This document shows positions 1 to 4,889 of a stretch of 5,406 nt of DNA, in pieces (position 1 is the first letter of the stretch; each line of letters opens with the position of its first letter). The notes beneath the pieces are model-generated. The model was not told the origin of the DNA. It was given only the letters and a program-made list of their open reading frames with translations, and searched no databases. Both the position numbers and the translations under genes were made by a program. Where the stretch lies: NCBI GenBank assembly GCA_028870815.1, contig JAGWOU010000169.1, positions 1-5,406 of the forward strand, read 5' to 3'. Source of the DNA: Rhodospirillales bacterium (GTDB lineage Bacteria > Pseudomonadota > Alphaproteobacteria > Acetobacterales > Acetobacteraceae).

Positions 1-457
1 GGCTTTGCTTGCTCTTGGCGGCCCAAATCATTGTCTCATGCGCGTTGGTGAAGCGCCGCCCCCGGAAATTGGGCATGGGGTTGGTTTTGCGCCAGATCAC
101 GTCGTTCAGGATCCAGAAACCCAGATCCTGCATCATTGCCCCGATTCGGAAGATATTATGGTAAGAACCAATGACCCATATCGTGCCATCCTTGTTCAAC
201 ACCCGGCGGCATTCGCTCAGCCAGTCCCGAGTGAAGGCGTCATAGGCGGCGAAATCGTCGAATTTATCCCAATCGTCATCAACGCCATCCACCAAACTGT
301 CATCTGGGCGGCGCAATTCGCCGCGCAATTGCAGGTTATAGGGCGGGTCCGCGAACACGCAGTTGATTGAAGCGTCGGGCAACATGCGCAGCATGGTCCC
401 GGCGTCACCGAGCAGAATTTGGTCCAGCGGCAATTCGCGCAGCATTTCCACAGGCAC
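1..457 (-). CDS. ccrM: Cell-cycle DNA adenine methyltransferase CcrM (GANTC-specific), N-terminal part
   Basis: The enzyme methylates the N6 of adenine in GANTC using S-adenosylmethionine; in alphaproteobacteria this marks replicated DNA and times cell-cycle transcription. Reading the minus strand from 457 gives 152 residues without a stop, cut by the window edge. Residues about 35-44 read FADPPYNLQL, containing the catalytic DPPY motif of beta-class amino methyltransferases. Further on come VDGVDDDWDKFDDF, IWVIGSYHNIFRIG, DLGFWILNDVIWRKTNPMPN and NAHETMIWA, all matching remembered Caulobacter and Brucella CcrM sequences. A stop codon lies in frame 12 nt upstream of the GTG at 455-457. GAGGA at 464-468 sits 6 nt before that GTG, so it is the preferred start; a second GTG (449-451) and an ATG (443-445) follow within 12 nt. 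The C-terminal DNA-binding part lies outside the window. The gene is divergent from atpI. Identity is very likely; the exact start is less certain. Confidence 0.95.
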   Translation of the reverse strand, partial: MPVEMLRELPLDQILLGDAGTMLRMLPDASINCVFADPPYNLQLRGELRRPDDSLVDGVDDDWDKFDDFAAYDAFTRDWLSECRRVLNKDGTIWVIGSYHNIFRIGAMMQDLGFWILNDVIWRKTNPMPNFRGRRFTNAHETMIWAAKSKQS

Positions 458-460
458 AGC

Positions 461-483
461 GAGTCCTCAATTCAAAACGACTC
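461..483. promoter_or_regulatory. Pair of GANTC methylation sites in the ccrM leader
   Basis: GAGTC at 461-465 and GACTC at 479-483 are both targets of the CcrM enzyme encoded next to them. They lie 18 bp apart, 3 to 26 bp upstream of the ccrM start codon. By eye I count nine GANTC sites in the window (near 143, 461, 479, 2549, 2914, 2968, 4007, 4726 and 5146), and these two are the only ones outside coding sequence. In Caulobacter, as I recall, two GANTC sites in the ccrM leader take part in methylation-dependent shut-off of its promoter. The same arrangement here suggests autoregulation, which is an inference. Confidence 0.75.
464..468 (-). promoter_or_regulatory. Ribosome binding site of ccrM, overlapping a GANTC site
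   Basis: On the minus strand GAGGA precedes the GTG start at 457 by 6 nt, which supports the GTG rather than the downstream ATG as start. The site shares bases 464-465 with the GANTC site at 461-465. DNA methylation would not alter the mRNA, so any effect would be on transcription rather than on ribosome binding. Confidence 0.7.
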
Positions 484-493
484 GTGAATAAGT

Positions 494-504
494 GACGGTC
501 CGTC
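494..504. promoter_or_regulatory. Short dyad in the ccrM-atpI divergent region
   Basis: GACGG-T-CCGTC is a perfect 5+1+5 inverted repeat about 40 bp upstream of the ccrM start and upstream of the candidate atpI promoters. TGACG at 493-497 also faces CGTCA at 513-517. It could be an operator, but a dyad this short can arise by chance and I recognise no regulator for it. Confidence 0.25.
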
Positions 505-537
505 CGTAACCGCGTCAACTGCCAACCTGTACCGATT

Positions 538-567
538 TTGGCATAAAAGCCGTACATGCACTATAAC
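538..567 (+). promoter_or_regulatory. Candidate housekeeping promoter for the atpI operon
   Basis: TTGGCA (538-543) and TATAAC (562-567) each match five of six consensus bases and are separated by 18 bp, within the normal range for the primary sigma factor. Transcription would start near 574, leaving a leader of about 78 nt before the atpI ATG at 652. It is the best promoter match seen in the divergent region. No start-site data are available. Confidence 0.5.
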
Positions 568-579
568 GCGCATTCATTC

Positions 580-608
580 TTGACAGTATTGGGGGCGGAG
601 GATAGCAA
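580..608 (+). promoter_or_regulatory. Second candidate promoter for the atpI operon
   Basis: A perfect -35 TTGACA (580-585) is followed after exactly 17 bp by TAGCAA (603-608), which matches only three of six -10 bases. Many alphaproteobacterial promoters keep the -35 better than the -10, so it may be a tandem promoter with the one at 538-567. It would start transcription near 614. Confidence 0.35.
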
Positions 609-651
609 CCGCCGGAACCTCCAGGCGGCTTTCCGCGGGGAAGGCAGATGC

Positions 652-948
652 ATGAGTGACGGGCCGGAGAAAACGGCGTTTGAGAAGCGGTTGCAGGCAG
701 CGGAAGACGCAGCCGGCGGCCCCAAGCGCAAGGAACCGGGCAAAAGCGATGCCGGCTCGGCGCAGCGCGCCATAGAGCTGGCGATGCGGCTGGGGGTTGA
801 AATGGTGGCCGCGATGGTCATCGCCGTGGTGATCGGGTGGGGGCTGGACCGGCTTTTCCACACCAAGCCCTGGCTGATGATCCTCATGGTCCCGGTGGGT
901 CTGGCGGCCGGCATGCGCAATCTTTTGCGGGCCGATCGCGGGCGGTAA
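652..948 (+). CDS. atpI: ATP synthase accessory protein I (AtpI)
   Basis: AtpI is a small inner-membrane protein encoded first in many F0 operons; it helps assemble the c ring and has been linked to Mg2+ uptake, and it is not part of the finished enzyme. The 98-residue product has a charged cytoplasmic N-terminus with an FEKRLQAAEDAAGG stretch (residues 10-23) typical of alphaproteobacterial AtpI. Two hydrophobic helices follow (about 48-66 and 74-90), with the conserved VGVEMV..VIGWGLDRLF segment at the first and a glycine-rich PVGLAAGMRN segment in the second. I chose the ATG at 652 because GGGGAAGG (637-644) lies 7 nt upstream; the frame is open to an ATG at 556, but that extension has no family match and would overlap the candidate promoters. 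The gene opens the F0 operon and is divergent from ccrM. Confidence 0.9.
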   Translation: MSDGPEKTAFEKRLQAAEDAAGGPKRKEPGKSDAGSAQRAIELAMRLGVEMVAAMVIAVVIGWGLDRLFHTKPWLMILMVPVGLAAGMRNLLRADRGR

Positions 949-985
949 GTCGCGCCGGTATCAATCGGGGCGAAAACAGTTTAAA

Positions 986-1055
986 CGCCGCGCGAGCGGC
1001 GGGTCGGTTAAGTGCCGCGCCAGCGGCACGTTGGGATAAACCTCCGCGCAAGCGG
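986..1055 (+). repeat. Array of three near-identical tetraloop hairpins between atpI and atpB
   Basis: The 13-mer CCGCGC[G/C/A]AGCGGC occurs three times, at 988-1000, 1015-1027 and 1044-1056, starting 27 and 29 bp apart and differing only at the seventh base. Each folds into a small hairpin: CGCCGC-GCGA-GCGGCG (986-1001, 6 bp), GTGCCGC-GCCA-GCGGCAC (1012-1029, 7 bp) and CCGC-GCAA-GCGG (1044-1055, 4 bp). The flanking bases outside the 13-mers differ between copies but still extend the stem in the first two. The loops are GNRA in copies one and three. There is no T tract, so these are not intrinsic terminators. I do not recognise a named repeat or riboswitch class. They may control mRNA stability or processing, or bind a protein, and no copy was seen elsewhere in the window. 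Confidence 0.8.
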
Positions 1056-1086
1056 CAAAAGTACGGCTTCAGGCAGGGTAGAACAC

Positions 1087-1839
1087 ATGGCGGGACCATC
1101 GATCGACGCGCTGGGACAATTCAGCCTGACCACTGGTCTTGGGCCGATCGGCCGCGCCTTGAACTTCACCAACTCGAACGAGGCCATGCTGGCCGCCGCC
1201 GTGATCATCGTGGTGCTGTTCGCCATCGGGTTGAAGGCCAAGGCGCTGGTGCCAGGGCGCATCCAGGCGCTGGTGGAGGTGCTGTACGAGTTCGTGCACC
1301 GTATGTGCGTGGATACGATCGGCGAGGAAGGCAAGCGCTTCTTTCCGCTGGTATTCACCATTTTCAGCTTCATCCTGCTGGGCAACCTCATCGGGCTGTT
1401 CCCTTATTTCTTCGCCTTCACCTCGCATATCGCGGTCACGCTGGCGCTCGCGCTGTTCGTGTTCGTGTTCTCAACCGGGGTGGGCTTCTATACGCATGGG
1501 TTCGGGTTCCTGAAATTTTTCGTTCCCGAAGGCGTGCCGGGCTGGCTCCTCCCGCTGCTTATCCCCATCGAAATCATTTCCTATCTTTCCCGCCCTGTGT
1601 CCCTCTCGGTTCGTTTGTTCGCGAACATGACCGCCGGGCACGTGATGTGGGAAGTGTTCGCCGGCTTCATGCTGCTGCTCACCGCCGGGCTGGGCGTGTT
1701 CGGTGCCATTGCCTCGATTGTTCCGCTGGGCCTGAACGTGGCGCTGGCGGCGCTGGAGCTTCTGGTGGCCGGGCTGCAAGCCTATGTGTTCGCCATTCTC
1801 ACCTGTTTGTATCTGCACGACGCGGTGCATATGCACTAG
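1087..1839 (+). CDS. atpB: ATP synthase F0 subunit a
   Basis: Subunit a forms the two proton half-channels beside the c ring in the inner membrane. The 250-residue length is normal for alphaproteobacteria and there are about six hydrophobic segments. The SLSVRLFANMTAGH block (172-185) contains the essential arginine R176, equivalent to E. coli R210. H185 occupies the E. coli E219 position and E224 the E. coli H245 position (spacings R+9, and Q231-7, match exactly), so the pair is swapped as in mitochondria. Q231 in LQAYVF corresponds to E. coli Q252. The start is the ATG at 1087, with AGGG (1075-1078) 8 nt before it, followed by MAGPSIDALGQF, typical of the family; the upstream in-frame ATG at 1012 would run through the hairpin array and adds 25 unrelated residues. 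atpE follows 66 bp downstream. Confidence 0.97.
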   Translation: MAGPSIDALGQFSLTTGLGPIGRALNFTNSNEAMLAAAVIIVVLFAIGLKAKALVPGRIQALVEVLYEFVHRMCVDTIGEEGKRFFPLVFTIFSFILLGNLIGLFPYFFAFTSHIAVTLALALFVFVFSTGVGFYTHGFGFLKFFVPEGVPGWLLPLLIPIEIISYLSRPVSLSVRLFANMTAGHVMWEVFAGFMLLLTAGLGVFGAIASIVPLGLNVALAALELLVAGLQAYVFAILTCLYLHDAVHMH

Positions 1840-1893
1840 GCGTGATGCCTCGTGTAAGCACTGACCCCCGACCTCACTAAAAGCTTCTTCGGA

Positions 1894-1898
1894 AAGGA
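1894..1898 (+). promoter_or_regulatory. Strong ribosome binding site of atpE
   Basis: AAGGA lies 7 nt before the atpE ATG in an A-rich context, and is the best Shine-Dalgarno match among the F0 genes. Just upstream, TTC-TTCG-GAA (1885-1894) could form a 3-bp stem with a C(UUCG)G tetraloop. A strong site here fits the need for many c subunits per enzyme. Confidence 0.75.
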
Positions 1899-1905
1899 AA
1901 ATCAC

Positions 1906-2148
1906 ATGGACCCCCATTCAGCCGCTCTGCTTGCCAAGGACATTGGCGCCGGTCTCGCCACCATCGGTGTTGCCGGTGCCGGCGTGGGTATTGGTAACCT
2001 GTTCGGCTCTTTCGTGTCGTCCGTCGGCCGTAACCCGGCGGCGCGTGACGCCATGTTCCGCGACGTTCTGCTCGGCTTCGCGCTGACCGAAGCGGTGGCG
2101 CTGTACGCGCTGGTCATCGCGCTGGTTATTCTGTTCGCCGCCTCGTAA
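1906..2148 (+). CDS. atpE: ATP synthase F0 subunit c
   Basis: Subunit c is the hairpin protein that oligomerises into the rotating proton-carrying ring. The 80-residue product has two transmembrane helices (about 11-36 and 53-78) joined by the polar loop R42-N43-P44, which contacts the F1 foot. The first helix carries the GxGxGxG packing motif (G24, G26, G28, G30). E62 in the second helix is the proton-binding carboxylate, with Y67 five residues on, as in proton-coupled rings. I see no Gln in the first helix or Ser next to E62 of the kind used for Na+ binding, so H+ coupling is inferred. The start is fixed by AAGGA 7 nt upstream. The stop is separated by a single base from the atpF' ATG, which suggests translational coupling. 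Confidence 0.98.
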   Translation: MDPHSAALLAKDIGAGLATIGVAGAGVGIGNLFGSFVSSVGRNPAARDAMFRDVLLGFALTEAVALYALVIALVILFAAS

Positions 2149-2149
2149 A

Positions 2150-2719
2150 ATGCGCCGGCTCAGCACCGCTCTTCTGCTGGCACTTGTTCCCTCCGTCGCT
2201 CTGGCGGATGGCGAGATGCCGCAGATGGATTTCTCAAACCCGCTCACCCTCGACCAGGTGAGCTGGATGGCGGTCATCCTGGTGGTGCTCTACCTCGTGC
2301 TTGCACGCTGGGGCCTGCCACAGATAGGCAAGGTTCTGGAGAACCGCGCCGCCATCATCGCCCGCGACCTGGCCGCAGCACGTGCCGCGAAGCAGGAAGC
2401 CGACCGGGCCGTGGCGTTGCTCACCGCGACGCTTTCCAGCGCCCGGGCCAATGCCCAGGCCGAGGTGGCGAAGGCGGTGGCCGATGCCAAGGCCGACGCT
2501 GCCGCCAAGGCAGCCGCGCTAAGCGCGGCGCTTGACGCCAAACTCGCCGAATCAGAGGCGCGTATTGACGCGGCCCGCAATGCCGCGATGGCGGCGATCA
2601 AGCCGGTTGCCTCCGAGGCCGCCGGGGAAATGCTCCTCAAGCTCACGGGCTCTGTGCCCGCGCAAGAAGAGTTGGTCAGGTGTGTTGAAGACGCGCTGGC
2701 CGTACGAAAGGCGGCATAG
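2150..2719 (+). CDS. atpF': ATP synthase F0 subunit b'
   Basis: Subunit b' pairs with b to form the peripheral stalk that holds F1 against rotation; the b/b' heterodimer is typical of photosynthetic and alphaproteobacterial enzymes (also called atpG, atpX or atpF2). The 189-residue product begins with a signal-peptide-like stretch (RR at 2-3, hydrophobic 6-18, VALA|D possible cleavage after A19), followed by the characteristic PQMDFSNPLTLDQVSWM segment and a single membrane helix (about 37-53). From about residue 62 to 165 it is an alanine/charged coiled coil. The gene starts one base after atpE stops, with no clear Shine-Dalgarno, so it probably depends on ribosomes finishing atpE. Distinguishing b' from b rests on position, the N-terminal extension and the PLTLDQ-type sequence. 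Confidence 0.93.
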   Translation: MRRLSTALLLALVPSVALADGEMPQMDFSNPLTLDQVSWMAVILVVLYLVLARWGLPQIGKVLENRAAIIARDLAAARAAKQEADRAVALLTATLSSARANAQAEVAKAVADAKADAAAKAAALSAALDAKLAESEARIDAARNAAMAAIKPVASEAAGEMLLKLTGSVPAQEELVRCVEDALAVRKAA

Positions 2720-2722
2720 AGG

Positions 2723-3235
2723 ATGGAATACCAGGCTCTCCATAGTCAATTCTGGGTCAGTGGCACATTCTGGGTTTTCGTCGCGGTTGCCATCTTCGCG
2801 GTTTTGGCGGGGCGGAAGGTTATGGGTGCCGTCGGTGGCATTCTGGATGACCGTACCCACGCGGTGCGCGCGGCGCTTGACGAAGCTGCGCAGCTGAAGG
2901 CCGAGGCGGAGGCGATTCTGGCCGATGCCAAGCAGAAGCAGGCTCAGGCCGCCGAGGACGCCAAGCAGATTCTTGCCAACGCCCATACCGAAGCGCAGCG
3001 CTTTGCGGCGGAACTGGCAGCCGAGGCCGATGCCACTGCCCGGCGCCGGGAGCGTATGGCGATGGAGCGGATAGAGGCTGCGGAAGCTGCCGCCGTGAAA
3101 GAGGTGCGCGCCGCCGCCATCGACATCGCTACTGCCGCTTCGGCAGCAATTCTGCGCGACACCGTGAGCAACGACACGGATGCCTCGCTGATCGACCACG
3201 CCATCACCGCCTTGCCAAAGGCGCTGCGCGGTTAA
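2723..3235 (+). CDS. atpF: ATP synthase F0 subunit b
   Basis: This is the second peripheral-stalk subunit. The 170-residue product has a short periplasmic N-terminus containing FWVSGTFWVFVAV, one membrane helix (about 13-30), then the GRKVMGAVGGILDDRTHAV turn and a long alanine-rich coiled coil (about 45-135) with LKAEAEAILADAK-type heptads. The C-terminal AAAIDIATAASAAIL region (about 130-144) resembles the part of b that contacts subunit delta. The ATG at 2723 follows the atpF' stop by 3 bp; AAAGG at 2707-2711 is a possible, somewhat distant ribosome site. It is the last gene before the terminator, so the F1 genes (delta, alpha, gamma, beta, epsilon) are encoded elsewhere, as is usual in alphaproteobacteria. 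Confidence 0.95.
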   Translation: MEYQALHSQFWVSGTFWVFVAVAIFAVLAGRKVMGAVGGILDDRTHAVRAALDEAAQLKAEAEAILADAKQKQAQAAEDAKQILANAHTEAQRFAAELAAEADATARRRERMAMERIEAAEAAAVKEVRAAAIDIATAASAAILRDTVSNDTDASLIDHAITALPKALRG

Positions 3236-3260
3236 ACCGCGCGGACCATGTGAAACTAGG

Positions 3261-3288
3261 AAGGCCGGCCCGGTGGGCCGGCTTTTTT
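3261..3288 (+). terminator. Rho-independent terminator of the F0 operon
   Basis: GCCGGCCC (3264-3271) and GGGCCGGC (3275-3282) form a perfect 8-bp stem around a GGT loop, followed directly by six T (3283-3288). The AAG at 3261-3263 can extend pairing into the T run. It lies 25 bp after the atpF stop. In the opposite direction the hairpin is followed by CCTTCC rather than a T run, so it is a poor terminator for the convergent his operon. Confidence 0.95.
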
Positions 3289-3333
3289 ATTGCTTAATTA
3301 CCTGGCAGGACGAGAGTGATAGCCAGTGTCGGC

Positions 3334-3351
3334 AGGCCGCATTAGGCCGCA
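3334..3351. repeat. Tandem 8-bp direct repeat in the convergent gap
   Basis: AGGCCGCA occurs at 3334-3341 and again at 3344-3351, a 10-bp period. It lies in the 127-bp gap (3289-3415) between the F0 terminator and the end of hisM. The gap otherwise holds only a weak 5-bp inverted repeat (CTGGC 3302-3306, GCCAG 3322-3326), with no T run on the minus strand. I see no gene there and no intrinsic terminator for hisM. Confidence 0.4.
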
Positions 3352-3415
3352 CAGCACCTTAATTCCTGCGTTACATGCTCTGGCGCAGTGCCCGCCGACG
3401 TAGTTTTTGTGTGGT

Positions 3416-4120
3416 TCAACCGGCCAGATGGGCGAGGAAATGCCGCTCCGCACGGCGGAACATGAAGATGAGCGTGAAGGAGATGCAGAGATAGATCAAC
3501 GCCGCCAGGCCGAACGCATCGAAGGGGGCGTAGGTGGCGACATAAGCATCGTTGGTGACTTTCAGAATGTCCGGCACCGTGGCGGTAAAAGCCAGGGTGG
3601 TGGCGTGCAACATCAGGATCACCTCGTTGCTGTACATCGGCAAGGCCCGGCGCAGGGCTGAGGGGATAATGATGCGCCGGTACAGGGTGAAACGCGACAT
3701 GCCATAGGCCCGTCCGGCATCGACCTCACCGAAGGAGGTGTCACGGATGGCGCCGTAGAAAATTTCCGTGGTGTAGGCGCCAGTGTTCAGCGCGAAGGAG
3801 AGCAAGGTGCAATTGATCGCGGAACGGAAAAAATCTGCGAGAAAGGGTGTTTCGCGTACGAAATGCAGCCCGTACACGCCGGTGTAAATCAGCAGAAGCT
3901 GAACATAGAGCGGCGTGCCGCGGAAGATGAAACCATAGAGCCAGACCGGCCCCCAGATGAGCGGGTTTTTTGAATTGCGCGCAATGGCCAGCGGCAGGGC
4001 GATGCAGAATCCGATGGCGCAGGAAACCACCAGCAGCCACAGCGTCATCGCGATGCCGGTCATGTGGTAGCCGTCTGAATACAGCAGCGCCCGCCAGTAG
4101 TTTTGCAGAATATAGATCAT
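3416..4120 (-). CDS. hisM: Basic amino-acid ABC transporter permease HisM
   Basis: HisM is one of two inner-membrane permeases of the HisJQMP-type importer for histidine, lysine, arginine or ornithine. The 234-residue product matches remembered E. coli HisM (238 aa) over its length, including LLYSDGYHMTGIAMTLWLL, IFRGTPLYVQLL, LNTGAYTTEIFYGAIR and YSNEVILMLHATTLAFTATVPD. About five membrane helices are visible. The cytoplasmic coupling loop that docks on the ATPase reads GEVDAGRAYG (131-140) with a following IIIP; the canonical EAA is DAG here, while the conserved glycine G140 is kept. The ATG (4118-4120) overlaps the hisQ stop by an ATGA tetranucleotide, so translation is probably coupled. 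It is the last gene of the operon in this window; no hisP follows. The substrate cannot be fixed from the permease alone. Confidence 0.93.
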   Translation of the reverse strand: MIYILQNYWRALLYSDGYHMTGIAMTLWLLVVSCAIGFCIALPLAIARNSKNPLIWGPVWLYGFIFRGTPLYVQLLLIYTGVYGLHFVRETPFLADFFRSAINCTLLSFALNTGAYTTEIFYGAIRDTSFGEVDAGRAYGMSRFTLYRRIIIPSALRRALPMYSNEVILMLHATTLAFTATVPDILKVTNDAYVATYAPFDAFGLAALIYLCISFTLIFMFRRAERHFLAHLAG

Positions 4121-4827
4121 AGCACCGCCTGGCGAACGCCGATCATGTATTTGCGTTCCAGATAGAGCAGCACGCCATTGGAGATGATGGTGAGCACGAG
4201 ATAAACGGCACCTGCGATGCAGAGATAGAAGAAGGTTTCCAGTGTAGCCTCGCCCGCCTGCTGGGCGGCGAACACCACGTCCGACAGGCCGATGATCGAG
4301 ACCAGCGCCGTGGCCTTCAAGATCACCTGCCAGTTATTGCCAAGACCGGGCAGGGCGTAGCGCATCATTTGTGGAAACAGGATACGGCGGAATACGAGAA
4401 AGGGGCGCATGCCAAAGGCGCGTGCGGCTTCCATCTGGCCTTTCGGCACCGCAAGAAAGGCGCCGCGGAAGGTTTCCGTGAAATAGGCGCCATAGATGAA
4501 GCCCAGCGTGATGACGCCGCTGGTGAACGGGTCCAGTTGCACCTCGAAATCGATGCTGTTCTGGAGATTATTCAGCCAGTCGGTGAAATCATTGATCCAG
4601 ATTTGCAACGAATAGAAGATGAGCAGCATCAGTACCAAATCGGGGATGCCGCGGATGAGGGTGGTGTAAACAGTGGCGATGCCGCGCGCGGCGCGGTTTT
4701 TGGACAACTTCGCCGAAGCGCCGATGAGTCCAAGGATGAAGGAGACGAGGAGGGAGAGAAGAGAAAGCTCCACCGTCGTGACCGTGCCGGCCAGGATATG
4801 CGGGCCATAGCCGCCGAGATTGAACAT
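4117..4827 (-). CDS. hisQ: Basic amino-acid ABC transporter permease HisQ
   Basis: HisQ is the partner permease that forms the transmembrane heterodimer with HisM. The 236 residues match remembered E. coli HisQ (228 aa): YTTLIRGIPDLVLMLLIFYSLQI, ITLGFIYGAYFTETFRGAFLAVPKG, MRYALPGLGNNWQVILKATALVS and NGVLLYLERKY. The ATPase-docking loop has the canonical EAA (133-135) with G139 and a downstream FP. The extra length over E. coli lies in the loop at about residues 80-98. The start is the ATG at 4825-4827, with a weak AGG (4836-4838) 8 nt upstream. hisJ ends 62 bp before it, with a hairpin in between, and hisM overlaps its 3' end by 4 nt. Confidence 0.94.
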   Translation of the reverse strand: MFNLGGYGPHILAGTVTTVELSLLSLLVSFILGLIGASAKLSKNRAARGIATVYTTLIRGIPDLVLMLLIFYSLQIWINDFTDWLNNLQNSIDFEVQLDPFTSGVITLGFIYGAYFTETFRGAFLAVPKGQMEAARAFGMRPFLVFRRILFPQMMRYALPGLGNNWQVILKATALVSIIGLSDVVFAAQQAGEATLETFFYLCIAGAVYLVLTIISNGVLLYLERKYMIGVRQAVL

Positions 4828-4847
4828 ATGGACTGCCTGTTGAAAGG

Positions 4848-4877
4848 CCAGCCCCGGCGGGAGAACGCCAGGGCTGG
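4848..4877 (-). promoter_or_regulatory. Intercistronic hairpin between hisJ and hisQ
   Basis: CCAGCCC (4848-4854) pairs with GGGCTGG (4871-4877); inside, after one mismatch, GGCG (4856-4859) pairs with CGCC (4866-4869) around a 6-nt loop. On the transcribed minus strand it begins 12 nt after the hisJ stop and is followed only by CCTTTC, so it is not a full terminator. Such a structure can protect the 3' end of the binding-protein mRNA and lower permease output. In Salmonella a REP element occupies the same hisJ-hisQ gap; the sequence here is different. Confidence 0.7.
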
Positions 4878-4889
4878 GTGTTCAGATGT

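Noticed and set aside
5..370. 121-codon plus-strand open frame at the window start
   Set aside because: It lies opposite the ccrM coding region, whose minus-strand translation matches the methylase family throughout.
470..560. Sigma-70 or CtrA-type promoter for ccrM on the minus strand
   Set aside because: A TTGACG lies at 512-517 on the minus strand, but no acceptable -10 stands at 16-18 bp, and no TTAA-N7-TTAA pair was found. The ccrM promoter is therefore left unassigned.
556..651. N-terminal extension of atpI to the ATG at 556
   Set aside because: The 32 extra residues have no AtpI resemblance and overlap candidate promoter elements; the ATG at 652 has a good ribosome site.
986..1055. 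CRISPR array or riboswitch for the three repeats
   Set aside because: The repeats are only 13 bp with 14-16 bp spacers and no cas genes. No conserved ligand-binding core known to me is present.
1012..1086. N-terminal extension of atpB to the ATG at 1012
   Set aside because: It would translate through the hairpin array and adds 25 residues unlike subunit a; the ATG at 1087 gives the normal length and has a ribosome site.
837..1880. 347-codon plus-strand open frame across atpI, the gap and atpB
   Set aside because: It is a GC-rich shadow in another frame of two well-supported genes, rich in Arg, Ala and Gly with no recognisable domain.
2552..3199. 215-codon minus-strand open frame opposite atpF' and atpF
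   Set aside because: Antisense shadow of the alanine-rich stalk genes; it has no ribosome site or family resemblance.
3261..3288. Bidirectional use of the F0 terminator for hisM
   Set aside because: On the minus strand the stem is followed by CCTTCC rather than a T run, so intrinsic termination in that direction is weak at best.
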